The notes under the pieces were generated by a model. The model did not search any database. It saw only the letters and a list, made by a program, of their open reading frames with translations, and had not been told where the DNA came from. A stretch of DNA of 64,000 nucleotides from Ruminococcus albus AD2013. GTDB lineage: Bacteria; Bacillota; Clostridia; Oscillospirales; Ruminococcaceae. The translations under genes were made by a program, and so were the position numbers. Positions 49,582-59,294 of this stretch are shown one piece after another (the stretch's first letter is position 1; every line of letters begins with the position of its first letter). The stretch lies in assembly GCF_000526775.1 (NCBI RefSeq), contig NZ_JAGS01000001.1, positions 1,736,001-1,800,000 of the forward strand, read 5' to 3'.

Positions 49582-51480
49582 TCATTTTATGGTAACAGTA
49601 CCTGAATGTTTTATTGCGTTTGCGGTATCCCATTTGCCGTTCACTCTTGCCGCGATGGCTACTCTGTAGGAATTTCCGGGAGTAAGATTCTTAGGGGTAG
49701 TGTAGGAATTAGCGGTTATGTTCTGTGCCTGAACTCTCCACTTCCCTGCCAGATAAACTGCGATGCCGTATCTGTCAGCACCCTCAACTTTATCCCATGT
49801 AAATCTTACCTGATGGTACTGTTCGCTGTATGTGGTTTTGATATTTGTGGGGTATGTGAGCGTATCATCTTCAATGGGTGCATTAACCTTGAAGCTGCCC
49901 ACGAAGTTTGCTTTAAGCGCAGTATCATATACATTGCTGCCCGCATTCGAGAAGCGTATCGGGTATTCGCCTTCTCCATCTTTTCTGTTGGCTATCTTGA
50001 TATACACTTTATAATTGCCCTCGGGCATTTCGTCAGGCAGATCAAGTTCGGCTGACATGATATTTGACTTTCTGTCGGTAAGTGAAGTACCGCTCTTCCA
50101 ATTTTGTGCAGCGTAGTTTGAAGCCTTTTCACCCTTGTCAGCATCGAGATCCCACAGACTGAACTCTTTCTCGAAACCATTGCCCTTGATGATAACAGAG
50201 GTCTGTTCGTTTTTGAAAAGGTTGCCGAAGCCAACATTTTCGATGTTAGTTTCAAGTTCAAAATTCTCATCGGCAGAAAGTTCGGTGGTCATGCGAACAT
50301 CACGTACAACAAACCTGTATCCCATACGGTTGCGGAGGTAATCAAACTCGGAAGTCTTGCCCTTATAGAGTGAATCACCGCCGTTATATGTAGTGCTTCT
50401 GAAACCGTCCATGACTCCATCATGCCAGTCCTTGTTGAGATATGAGGTGTGGGTCTTGAAACCTTCTTTTTCAAAAAAGGCAATATTATTCAGCGGAGTA
50501 CCGCCTTCCTCATCGTCCCACAGAACAAGTTCACCGCCGAAAAGTGTGTGGTCGGTCTGGGTGGTGAGCCATTTTATCTCTTTGTCTCTGTCCTCATAAG
50601 TGCCCAGGTCAGTGACCGAACCGAGATAGCCGTCATTGTACATACCTATCCTGTAAGCGTCGGTGCCAACCTTGGCAGTATATTTATCGATATTTTCCAG
50701 ATCCACTCCGCTCCATGCGCAGAAATCGCTGGGTTTACGAACATTGACTGTCATATCCTTCGGAAGTACATCCAGCCATTTGCCGATTATCTTTTTTTCG
50801 CTTTTCGCATCCGTGCGGTCTGAGGTATGCATTTCTCCCCATGGACCAATGATGCCGCATTCCACCGCAGCGATAACATCGGTGTACTTACTGATGACCG
50901 CGCCGACTTTTTCCTGATGCTGTTCGATGATACTGTCATCGGTGGGTTCCCATACAGTTCTGTAATAAGGTTTGCCCTTTTTGTCAACTCCGTCAGATGT
51001 GATGCCGTTGTATTTGTAGTCGTAGGCAAAGCGAATAACAGCGCTCTGACCGTTATTTCTCAGTCTTTCCAAAAGCTCTCCCAGTGCTTTTTCAACATCG
51101 TCATTTGCAGGATCGATATTTGCATCGTCGGAATGGCTTACAGGATTTTCACCTTTTCTGTTCTGCTTGGAGAAATCGGAAAGATCAATCAGCAAATGTA
51201 CGAGCTGATATTTCGACGCAAGCTCATCAATATCTTCAAGAGTCGATTTCTGAGCTTTACAGTTGGTTTTATCACGCTTGTAACTGATCTCAAAAGCCTG
51301 ATAAAAACCTCTGTAGGGGTTATGAGTATCTTCAAGGGTCTCCTTGTAGCTTATCTCATTTACCGCTTTCATGCCCCCCGCATATACTGCTGTAGGCAGT
51401 GCCGAAACTGCAAGACAAAGCGAGAGCCCGCTTGCAGCAAGTCTTTTTGCAAGACCACTTCTGGTGTTTGTGTTTTTCAT
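49582..51480 (-). CDS. Secreted DUF4874/DUF4832 protein with CBM37-like module
   Basis: 632 residues. Signal peptide about 1-35. Residues about 45-215 have the DUF4874 pattern (NPYRGFYQAFEI, VHLLIDLSDFS, AVIRFAYDYKYNG) and about 215-510 the DUF4832 pattern (ECGIIGPWGEMHTS, DAYRIGMYNDGYLGS, GGELVLWDDEEGG). These families are thought to adopt a glycosidase-like barrel, and acidic residues in GPWGEMH and VLWDDEE would be candidates for catalysis, but no activity is established. The CBM37-like module (about 545-632) closely matches that of the DUF285 protein next door. Likely a carbohydrate-active protein of unknown specificity. Confidence 0.87.
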   Translation of the reverse strand: MKNTNTRSGLAKRLAASGLSLCLAVSALPTAVYAGGMKAVNEISYKETLEDTHNPYRGFYQAFEISYKRDKTNCKAQKSTLEDIDELASKYQLVHLLIDLSDFSKQNRKGENPVSHSDDANIDPANDDVEKALGELLERLRNNGQSAVIRFAYDYKYNGITSDGVDKKGKPYYRTVWEPTDDSIIEQHQEKVGAVISKYTDVIAAVECGIIGPWGEMHTSDRTDAKSEKKIIGKWLDVLPKDMTVNVRKPSDFCAWSGVDLENIDKYTAKVGTDAYRIGMYNDGYLGSVTDLGTYEDRDKEIKWLTTQTDHTLFGGELVLWDDEEGGTPLNNIAFFEKEGFKTHTSYLNKDWHDGVMDGFRSTTYNGGDSLYKGKTSEFDYLRNRMGYRFVVRDVRMTTELSADENFELETNIENVGFGNLFKNEQTSVIIKGNGFEKEFSLWDLDADKGEKASNYAAQNWKSGTSLTDRKSNIMSAELDLPDEMPEGNYKVYIKIANRKDGEGEYPIRFSNAGSNVYDTALKANFVGSFKVNAPIEDDTLTYPTNIKTTYSEQYHQVRFTWDKVEGADRYGIAVYLAGKWRVQAQNITANSYTTPKNLTPGNSYRVAIAARVNGKWDTANAIKHSGTVTIK

Positions 51481-51582
51481 AATATTTCCCTTTCATATCC
51501 ATACATTGTTACGAGGATTTACCTCTGTTAAACCATTTACTGAATACCATTTTAAATATAACATATTCAGAAAGATAATATG

Positions 51583-51610
51583 TTAATATCATTTAAAATA
51601 ATAATGTCAA
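51583..51610 (-). promoter_or_regulatory. Probable promoter of the DUF4832 gene
   Basis: On the minus strand, TTGACA, 16-bp spacer, TATTAA. Confidence 0.55.
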
Positions 51611-51933
51611 TCAAGCAAAAAAGACCGCATCTGATATGAGTATACGATCGGCTATATAAACACAATTATAGCCTTAAAGTAATGTTGCTTTAAATTACAT
51701 TCCGATGATATTTATTATGTTCCGATAAACAATAACAGCTATTATTTATCATTTTGTGGCGGTATGATAAAGGGATATACAGGTAATATTTTACTCGGCA
51801 AGTAAGGCTAGGGCAGTTCGTTAATTTGTTAACGATGTCCAAAGGCGAAACAATCTTTTATATGACTTTTGTTATTCATAATATACTGTATGAATTTGTG
51901 ATATTTATTTAAAAATCCTCAAAAATAAAATTA

Positions 51934-51962
51934 TTGAAAACCCGAATGCGATGTGATACAAT
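51934..51962 (+). promoter_or_regulatory. Promoter of the LRR protein gene at 52042
   Basis: TTGAAA, 17-bp spacer, TACAAT. Confidence 0.65.
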
Positions 51963-52041
51963 TACCTCGCAAGGATAACAGTAAATATTTGCTGTTTCCG
52001 AGCAATTATTTTAAACACTTATAAAAAGGAGACAAAACATT

Positions 52042-53544
52042 ATGGCAAACAAAATTATGAAGTCCACTCTCGCAAGTGTGCTGGCGATCATGAGTGTCGC
52101 TGCAAGCGTACCAGGCACAGCTATCGGCAATGTTATTGCTGATACCGCTATCACAGCAAGCGCTAATGTTGTAAGCGGCAATTTCGACTATGAGGAACTT
52201 TCCGACGGCACTTTATGTCTCGTAAAGTTTGAAGGTACAGCAAGCGTAGTAGAGATCCCCGCTAAGATCAATGGCAAGGCTGTTACCAAGATCGGTGACA
52301 AAGCTTTCATGGGCAATGAGTATATAACAGAGGTTCATTGTTCCAGCTATGATAATGAGATCAATGAGATCGGTGAATTTGCATTCTGCAATTGTACCGC
52401 TCTTAAAACTATAGATCTTAGCAATCGTGTAAAATCCAGTACTATCGGTCGCGGTGCTTTCGCCAACTGCACAAGCCTTGAAGAAATTGCTCTTCCTTGT
52501 AACTATGACGGTATCGAAGAGGGTACATTCCAGAGATGCACAAGCATTGCCGCTTTCAATTTCCCCCAGAATGTAAAATATATCGGTACAGGCGCTTTTC
52601 AGGAGTGCACAAACCTTAAGGAAGTCTCTTTCTACGGTACCACTATCGGTAAGAAGGCTTTCTACAAATGCGAGAACCTTTCAAGTATGTATACGCCTCA
52701 TCTTGTTGATGTTCAAGATTATGCATTCTTCGGCTGTACAAGCCTGAGCGAGATTGATCTCGATTACTTGGAAACTATCGGTAATTCTGCTTTCGGTTCA
52801 TGTTCCGCTCTGACTGTACTGAATCTGGTTTCTTGTGAAAAGTTGACTTCTATCGGCAATGATGCTTTTGCTAACTGCAAGAATCTCGAAGACGTTTCTC
52901 TTCCCGAGAACCTTACAACTCTGGGCAAGAGAGCATTTACCAACTGCCACGCACTGAAAGTCGTAGACATATTCTCTAAGAAACTCACAACCATTCCTAT
53001 GGGTGCTTTTGCAACAACAGGCATTACTTTTATCGCTGTCCCCGAGGGTGTAACTTCTATTGACGGAGCAGCATTCAACAGCTGTAAGTCACTGGTAGAC
53101 ATCAAGCTGCCTTCCACACTCAAGACAATTGCTGCTAAGGCATTCGACAATTCAGGTGTTAAGAATGTTACATATAATGGCGTGAAGAGTCAGTGGAATA
53201 ATATTGAGATCGGCGAGGGCAACGATGTTCTGGCAAGCGCTAATATGTATTTCAATTCGGAAGTTGTATATCCTAAAGTAAAGAACATTGAATACAATGA
53301 GCAGTACCACCAGTTCAGAGTTACATGGACTCCCGTAGAAGACGCACAGGCTTACGGCATAGCTTACTATGCAGCAGGCAAGTGGAGAGTTGCTACCCAG
53401 ACCATTCCCAGCAGCACTACCACATTCACTTCGCCCAAGCTCACTGCTGGCAGCACCCATAAGGTAGTTATCGCTGCTAAGGTAAACGGCAAGTGGGATA
53501 CTTCCAACCTCAGCAAGAGAGCATTCACTATTACTGTAAAGTAA
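52042..53544 (+). CDS. Secreted BspA-type leucine-rich repeat protein with CBM37-like module
   Basis: 500 residues. Signal peptide about 1-42. Residues about 65-400 hold about a dozen LRR_5 repeats (IG..AF..C..L..I.LP), ending in the NVTYNGVKSQWNNIEIG cap often seen in such proteins. The CBM37-like module (about 410-500) has EQYHQFRVTWTPVEDAQAYG, GKWRV and VNGKWDTSN. No catalytic motifs. Same design as the LRR protein at 2581 but not a close copy. A hairpin terminator follows, and the upstream start has AAGGAGA. Confidence 0.9.
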   Translation: MANKIMKSTLASVLAIMSVAASVPGTAIGNVIADTAITASANVVSGNFDYEELSDGTLCLVKFEGTASVVEIPAKINGKAVTKIGDKAFMGNEYITEVHCSSYDNEINEIGEFAFCNCTALKTIDLSNRVKSSTIGRGAFANCTSLEEIALPCNYDGIEEGTFQRCTSIAAFNFPQNVKYIGTGAFQECTNLKEVSFYGTTIGKKAFYKCENLSSMYTPHLVDVQDYAFFGCTSLSEIDLDYLETIGNSAFGSCSALTVLNLVSCEKLTSIGNDAFANCKNLEDVSLPENLTTLGKRAFTNCHALKVVDIFSKKLTTIPMGAFATTGITFIAVPEGVTSIDGAAFNSCKSLVDIKLPSTLKTIAAKAFDNSGVKNVTYNGVKSQWNNIEIGEGNDVLASANMYFNSEVVYPKVKNIEYNEQYHQFRVTWTPVEDAQAYGIAYYAAGKWRVATQTIPSSTTTFTSPKLTAGSTHKVVIAAKVNGKWDTSNLSKRAFTITVK

Positions 53545-53576
53545 TTTGTATCAAAGATAATAACGAGCTAATATTG

Positions 53577-53602
53577 TCGGCAGTTTCTTTGGAGACTGCC
53601 GA
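53577..53602 (+). terminator. Terminator-like hairpin after the LRR gene
   Basis: Stem TCGGCAGT / ACTGCCGA followed by TTCTTATCTTTCT. Confidence 0.6.
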
Positions 53603-53879
53603 TTCTTATCTTTCTGAAATCAGCGATCTCATGTCCTGCACATTTTGTGACTTTGAGCGCTGAATGTCATGAGAATTATGTCGTTTACTATAATATTACT
53701 GCGCCCCGCTTAAAGATTATTACAATTATCCTGATAAATAAACTCCGTAATAACGCTCTGACTATGATACACGGTTCATTCTTTTCAGCACTTTTCAGAC
53801 AATAAATGCAGTCTGCACAATTGACTATGACAACTTTCGTTAATTTTTTGTCAACACTCTGAATATGGTTCTGTAACGA

Positions 53880-53908
53880 TTGACTAACAGTAACTGCTAT
53901 GCTATAAT
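53880..53908 (+). promoter_or_regulatory. Promoter of the repeat protein gene
   Basis: TTGACT, 17-bp spacer, TATAAT. Confidence 0.8.
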
Positions 53909-53994
53909 ATATTTGTAATATTTTTTAATATTACACGTCTTTTTGTAGTAAGGACGTAACTTTATCTATGTGACCTGCATAAGGAGGAAATACA

Positions 53995-56829
53995 ATGAAA
54001 TGCAGAATTAGAGAAATAATCACTACAGCAAGTGCTGTAGCACTGACAGTCGCAGCAGCACCTGCGGCAACAGCCTACGCAGCTTCAGTTGATGATGCTC
54101 AGGCAGTTATCTCCGAGAACGTCGGCGAAGCAGTTGCCGTAACTCGTCTGGCAACAGCTAGCGAGACCACGACCTGGAACAAGGCTGTAACACTTACCGA
54201 AGATACCGTCGTTGACGGAAATCTTAATATTACAGCAAATGTTGACCTGAACGGATATACTCTGACCGTTAATGGCGATATCAATCATTCCGCTGGTACA
54301 ATTACTTGTAATAATGGTATACTGAATATTAATGGCACCTATTACCTCGGAGGAACTGATTATCTTTGTTCTCCTATTTTGAATCTTTCAGAAGATTGTG
54401 ATGAGGTAAACATTAATGGTGATCTTGAGATTCACAAGCTCTATAACAATTACGGACTTCTGCAGAAAGCTGGCACTGTTTCTGTAAGCGGCAATATCAA
54501 TGCTGACTGTGGTTTCATAATGTACACCGACAATTACAATGCATTAGTTCTCAACGGAAAGTCCGACCAGAATGTTTATTTCGGAAACTGTCCGATACTC
54601 AATGTACTTAAAGTAAATGATCCCGAAAAGCGTGAGATCATCTGGAGCGGGAACATTAATGTCAAGCATTTAGAAAATGACATTAATGTTAGAAGTGAAA
54701 GTCTGAATCTTGGAAACATTGATCTCGAAAGCTCTAACATTGTAGTTAACGGAGACTGCAGCATTGCTAGCGTTAGTACTGTTGATATAGACGGCGGTTC
54801 TCTCACCATCAACGGCGATTTCAATCATTCCGCCGGTACGATCAACTGCAATAATGGTACACTGAACATTAACGGTACCTATTACCTCGGAGGAACTGAT
54901 TATCTCTGTTCTCCTATTTTGAATCTTTCAGAAGATCGTGATGAGGTAAACATTAATGGTGATCTTGAGATTCACAAGCTCTATAATAATTACGGACTTC
55001 TGCAGAAAGCCGGTACTGTTACTGTAAGCGGCAATATCAATGCTGACTGTGGTTTCATAATGTACACCGACAATTACAATGCATTAGTTCTCAACGGAAA
55101 GTCCGACCAGAATGTTTATTTCGGAAACTGTCCGATACTCAATGTACTTAAAGTAAATGATCCTGAAAAGCGCGAGCTCATCTGGAGCGGAAGCATGAAT
55201 GTCAAGCATTTCGAAAATGACATTAATGTTAGAAGTGAAAATCTGACGCTTGGAAACATTGATCTTTCAGGTTTCAATATTGTCGTTAACGGAGACTGCA
55301 GCATTGCTAATAAAGTTGATATTAATGGCGGTCAGCTCACCATCAATGGCGATTTCAATCATTCCGCTGGTACGGTCAACTGCAATAATGGTACACTGAA
55401 CATTAACGGTACCTATTACCTCGGAAGAACTGATTATCTTTGTTCTCCTATTTTGAATCTTTCAGAAGATCGTGATGAGGTAAACATTAATGGTGATCTT
55501 GAGATTCACAAGATCTATAATAATTACGGACTTCTGCAGAAAGCCGGTACTGTTACTGTAAGCGGCAACATCAATGCTGACTGTGGTTTCATAATGTACA
55601 CCGACAATTACAATGCATTAGTTCTCAACGGAAAGTCCGACCAGAATGTTTATTTCGGAAACTGTCCGATACTCAATGTACTTAAAGTAAATGATCCTGA
55701 AAAGCGCGAGCTCATCTGGAGCGGAAGCATGAATGTCAAGCATTTCGAAAATGACATTAATGTTAGAAGTGAAAATCTGACGCTTGGAAACATTGATCTT
55801 TCAGGTTTCAATATTGTCGTTAACGGAGACTGCAGCATTGCTAATAAAGTTGATATTAATGGCGGTCAGCTCACCATCAATGGCGATTTCAATCATTCCG
55901 CTGGTACGGTCAACTGCAATAATGGTACACTGAACATTAACGGTACCTATTACCTCGGAAGAACTGATTATCTTTGTTCTCCTATTTTGAATCTTTCAGA
56001 AGATCGTGATGAGGTAAACATTAATGGTGATCTTGAGATTCACAAGATCTATAATAATTACGGACTTCTGCAGAAAGCTGGCACTGTTTCCGTAAGCGGC
56101 AACATCAATGCTGACAGTGGTTTCGTAATTAACACCGACAACTATACAGTACTAAAGCTCAACGGAATGTCCAAGCAGAAGATCACTCTTCCTAATAGAA
56201 CAAAGATCAATGTTCTGGTCATCAACAAGTTTATGTCTTGCTATGAGTTCAACCAGAAGGAATGCTGGAATGAGCTTATTACTGATTATCCTGCATATTA
56301 TCCCGCTGTCGTGATCAAGAAGTGGGAAAAGGGCAACGGTGCTGTAAAGCTTACTTGGGATGCTGTTCCCGGTGCTGAAAAGTACGCTATTGCCGGATAC
56401 GTTAACGGCAAATGGACAGTACTCAATTATGGCTACAAGACTTCCTATGTACTCAAGGGTCTTAAGCCCGGTGTGAACTACAAGGTCGCAGTAGTTGCTA
56501 AGATCGGCGGCAAATGGTATACTGACGTTTCAAAGGCTGTCGTTGTAACTCCTAAGTCTGTTAACAAGTATCCTGTTGTAACTTCCGAAGTATCGGGCAA
56601 GCAGTTCCGTCTGAACTGGAAGGCTGCTGATGCTGCAGAGAAGTATGCAATCGCTGTTTACCAGTCCGGTAAATGGGTCGTAAAGGCACAGCTTAACGGC
56701 GATGTTACCTCTTATACTTCACCTAAGCTCAACAACGGTACATATAAGATCGTTGTTTGCGCAAAGGTTAATGGCAAGTGGGATCTGAGCAACATCAACA
56801 GCAGAGCTATCAACGTTACCATTAAATAA
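53995..56829 (+). CDS. Large secreted protein with four near-identical 178-residue repeats, FN3 and CBM37-like modules
   Basis: 944 residues. After a signal peptide (about 1-30), four copies of a unit of about 178 residues follow. Each starts near CNNGTLNINGTYYLG and contains LCSPILNLSED, DLEIHK.YNNYGLLQKAGTV, NALVLNGKSDQNVYFGNCP and NVLKVNDPEKRE. The V-N-G/I-N-G strands recurring every 8-10 residues suggest a beta-solenoid. The fourth copy diverges at its end. An FN3-like domain (about 770-850, PGAEKYAIAGYVNGKW) and the CBM37-like module (about 855-944, EKYAIAVYQSGKW, VNGKWDLSN) close the protein. No enzyme motif. It looks like an elongated adhesin or spacer protein. I do not recognise the repeat family. 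Confidence 0.88.
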   Translation: MKCRIREIITTASAVALTVAAAPAATAYAASVDDAQAVISENVGEAVAVTRLATASETTTWNKAVTLTEDTVVDGNLNITANVDLNGYTLTVNGDINHSAGTITCNNGILNINGTYYLGGTDYLCSPILNLSEDCDEVNINGDLEIHKLYNNYGLLQKAGTVSVSGNINADCGFIMYTDNYNALVLNGKSDQNVYFGNCPILNVLKVNDPEKREIIWSGNINVKHLENDINVRSESLNLGNIDLESSNIVVNGDCSIASVSTVDIDGGSLTINGDFNHSAGTINCNNGTLNINGTYYLGGTDYLCSPILNLSEDRDEVNINGDLEIHKLYNNYGLLQKAGTVTVSGNINADCGFIMYTDNYNALVLNGKSDQNVYFGNCPILNVLKVNDPEKRELIWSGSMNVKHFENDINVRSENLTLGNIDLSGFNIVVNGDCSIANKVDINGGQLTINGDFNHSAGTVNCNNGTLNINGTYYLGRTDYLCSPILNLSEDRDEVNINGDLEIHKIYNNYGLLQKAGTVTVSGNINADCGFIMYTDNYNALVLNGKSDQNVYFGNCPILNVLKVNDPEKRELIWSGSMNVKHFENDINVRSENLTLGNIDLSGFNIVVNGDCSIANKVDINGGQLTINGDFNHSAGTVNCNNGTLNINGTYYLGRTDYLCSPILNLSEDRDEVNINGDLEIHKIYNNYGLLQKAGTVSVSGNINADSGFVINTDNYTVLKLNGMSKQKITLPNRTKINVLVINKFMSCYEFNQKECWNELITDYPAYYPAVVIKKWEKGNGAVKLTWDAVPGAEKYAIAGYVNGKWTVLNYGYKTSYVLKGLKPGVNYKVAVVAKIGGKWYTDVSKAVVVTPKSVNKYPVVTSEVSGKQFRLNWKAADAAEKYAIAVYQSGKWVVKAQLNGDVTSYTSPKLNNGTYKIVVCAKVNGKWDLSNINSRAINVTIK
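54310..56200 (+). repeat. Four tandem DNA repeats of 534-540 bp inside the repeat protein gene
   Basis: The unit beginning AATAATGGTA recurs at 54310, 54850, 55384 and 55918 (periods 540, 534, 534). Units 2, 3 and 4 are much closer to each other than to unit 1, and long stretches of units 3 and 4 are identical, indicating recent duplication or gene conversion. Confidence 0.92.
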
Positions 56830-56867
56830 TGATACGCCTCTCGGCTTGATCGAATAAAAATAACAAT

Positions 56868-56900
56868 GACCGACAGCTTTATTGCAGGCTGTCGGTCTTG
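56868..56900 (+). terminator. Terminator of the repeat protein gene
   Basis: Stem GACCGACAGC / GCTGTCGGTC followed by TTGTTT. Confidence 0.8.
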
Positions 56901-57132
56901 TTTATTATCCCTGTCTCCTGACCAATAACCGTATTATCATTTTCACCGTCTTTATCTCAATTGCTGATTTTTTGTCCACGGTATACACCATCAGAATCTT
57001 CTGCTCAGTATCCGATTTTTATTTATTCGACAATTCACTCAAATGGTTTCATATAACAATTGCTTTTTATTATGATCCAGAAATGTTGGAGACTCCGCGA
57101 TCTGATTCCGTACCGGCAGATGGTACAATCTG

Positions 57133-58949
57133 GGGGGGTGTTGCAATCGCAGCACCCTCTAACCATATCCGAACATCAGAGTAAAAAAACATATTAACGG
57201 GTGAAATAAGCTGTTTCAGAGCGCACACCCCCAAGCCCTCTTCAAAAAAGAGGACTCGGGGGTGTAATGTTCTGCTGGTTTTATGCTGATTTCAGTTCAA
57301 AAAGAGAAATTCCAAGTCGGTTTTCTGAGATCTTAGCAAAAAGCTTCTTTATGTTGTATGCAAGTCCCAGCAAAAGGAACTCAGTTCTGATGTTATTTTT
57401 GCCCCTGCACAGGAATCTTCTGAAGCCATGATCCTGTTTCAGTACTCCGAATACGCCTTCAGCCTGTATGCTTCGGTTCATTCTGAGCTGTTTTCCGAAT
57501 TCTGTCGTTATATTTTCCAGGCTTTCTGTTCTCAGTTCTTTGAACTTATGCGATATAGACAGCGTCTTGTTTCCTTTTGCTTTTGTACAGTTCTGTTTGT
57601 ATGGACAACCTTCGCAGCTTTCACATCTGTACATAGCTTTTTCGGAAACGAATCCCGTCTTGCTTTTTTCGTGTTTAGTCCCGACTCTCCAAAGTATCCT
57701 GCCGGCTTTGCATACGAAAATATCGCCCATTTCGTGGTATTCCATATTCTCGGGTCTGCCGTATTTTGTACGATAATTCCGCTTTTTGCTCTGCTCATAA
57801 TTTACGGGTTTTATGTATGAGGTCATGTTATGTGATCTGAGATAAAGATAGTTCTCCTCGCTCTCATAACCCGCATCACAGATGATGTTTTTCAATACAA
57901 ACAGCTCCAGATCGTTGAGCTTTGACAGAAACGGGATCAGCGTATTTACATCGCTCCGTTCGCTTGAAACGTCTATACCTACAATATACTCGCCTTCCAC
58001 TGCTGCCTGTATGTTGTATCCGGGTTTCAGCTGACCGTTTCTCATATGGTCTTCCTTCATGTGCATGAATGTTGCATCGGTATCTGTCTTTGAAAAGCTG
58101 TTTCTTCCGTCAAAAAGGCTGTTATATTGTTCGTACTGCTGTATTTTCTGCTGATATCCCTCAAGCTTTTCAAGTGCTTTCTGATATACTGATTTATGAT
58201 GTCCTTTTCCGTAAACTCGTTCAATACCAAATTTTATCATAAGTGAAGAAAGTGTACCGATCATATCCGAAACTGGCGTATTTTCGGGGAATCTCACACC
58301 ATAAGCATAATTTATCTCATCAAGTATCTCAGGCAGTTTTGCTCGCAGTTTCTGTTCGTTTTTGGATACAGACTTCTTCCAGACGAATGTATATCTGTTT
58401 GCATTAGCTTCGATCTTGGTGCCATCAATGAACAGGTTCTTACCGCTTATCTCTTTCATATTCAAAAGATACTTTACAACAGCGTAAAACACACGATCGA
58501 TCTGTTCTCCCATTTTCTGTCGAAATCTTGAGATAGTGCTGTGATCCGGAGCTCCAAAGCCATCGAGAAGCCACATGAAATGGATATCCCTTTTGCAGAG
58601 CTGTTCAATCTTACGGCTTGAAAAAGAGTCGTTCATGTAGCCGTAGATGAGTATCTTCATCATGATATCCTCGGGTATGGCGCCATTCCACTTGCTTACT
58701 ATCGTGTATTCTTCTTTTTGATAGATCTCATCTATAACATTGCTCAATACTCTGACAGGTGAGCTTTCTTCGATGTAGATCTCATAATTCATGTTAAGAC
58801 GCACTTGACAATTTCTCATTTTTGTGGTACAATCCTTTCGTTGGTTTGATGTTATATTTGCAATTACATTATACCACAAAATGAGACGCCTGGCACTACC
58901 TTTTTGGTGTGTCAGGCGTCTTTTTCTTTGTTGGGGCTGCAACAGCCCC
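57133..58949 (-). mobile_element. IS1182-family insertion sequence, copy 2
   Basis: 1817 bp, the same length and orientation as copy 1 and nearly identical, except for patches near 58120-58160 and 58230-58280. Same GGGG-x-TGTTGCA ends and internal hairpin. Confidence 0.85.
57281..58819 (-). CDS. IS1182-family transposase, copy 2
   Basis: 512 residues, intact, same start choice and motifs as copy 1 (FIDGTKIEANANRY, VGIDVSSERSDVNT, GVFGVLKQDHGF). It differs from copy 1 mainly in one block around GYQQKIQQYEQYNS (copy 1: GYRDKMAQYDYYNS) and a few scattered residues, a mosaic pattern. Both copies look capable of activity. Confidence 0.9.
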   Translation of the reverse strand: MRNCQVRLNMNYEIYIEESSPVRVLSNVIDEIYQKEEYTIVSKWNGAIPEDIMMKILIYGYMNDSFSSRKIEQLCKRDIHFMWLLDGFGAPDHSTISRFRQKMGEQIDRVFYAVVKYLLNMKEISGKNLFIDGTKIEANANRYTFVWKKSVSKNEQKLRAKLPEILDEINYAYGVRFPENTPVSDMIGTLSSLMIKFGIERVYGKGHHKSVYQKALEKLEGYQQKIQQYEQYNSLFDGRNSFSKTDTDATFMHMKEDHMRNGQLKPGYNIQAAVEGEYIVGIDVSSERSDVNTLIPFLSKLNDLELFVLKNIICDAGYESEENYLYLRSHNMTSYIKPVNYEQSKKRNYRTKYGRPENMEYHEMGDIFVCKAGRILWRVGTKHEKSKTGFVSEKAMYRCESCEGCPYKQNCTKAKGNKTLSISHKFKELRTESLENITTEFGKQLRMNRSIQAEGVFGVLKQDHGFRRFLCRGKNNIRTEFLLLGLAYNIKKLFAKISENRLGISLFELKSA

Positions 58950-59294
58950 TTTATATATGAAAAATAACATATCTGCTGTAGTTAAGGTATGAAATTTGAT
59001 TTGACCCAGCTGAAATTTTTTATAATTCATATTAAAAAATTGTTATATAGAAAAATATTTAATCAATTATTGCGAATTAGCACTCAAAGATTGCGATGTT
59101 AAAAACTTGTTGTTTACTTTTATTGTGATATATTGTATATTGACTATAAGAGACTAATTGAAAATGTCATATTTTATGGAGTATGACAAGTTTTGGAAGA
59201 ACAAATATACGTGTCTCTGTTCCCGGATATTCATCCGGAGGTATCGTCCTGTTAAAGTTATAACAGGACTACAAATCAAAAAGGAGTGATTTGA
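58950..59294 (+). other. Leader and intergenic region of the CE1-CBM22 gene
   Basis: A probable promoter lies at 59113-59141 (TTTACT, 17-bp spacer, TATATT). The predicted leader holds hairpins TGTCATA/TATGACA (about 59165), CCGGAT/ATCCGG (about 59223) and GTCCTGTTA/TAACAGGAC (about 59247-59271), the last just before the AAAGGAG box. No gene seen. Confidence 0.5.

Larger units (their letters stand above)
51481..52041. other. Divergent intergenic region, DUF4832 and LRR genes
   Basis: 561 AT-rich bases carrying the two outward promoters (51583-51610 minus, 51934-51962 plus). No gene seen between them. Confidence 0.6.
53545..53994. other. Intergenic region before the 944-residue repeat protein
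   Basis: 450 bases. A terminator-like hairpin lies at the left, a promoter at 53880, and an ACGTC..TT/AA..GACGT hairpin near 53934-53957 in the leader. No gene seen. Confidence 0.6.

Noticed and set aside
50827..51531. 234-codon open frame antisense to the DUF4832 gene
   Set aside because: Shadow frame without family motifs.
54310..56200. CRISPR array
   Set aside because: The repeats are over 500 bp, in frame and coding, without unique spacers.
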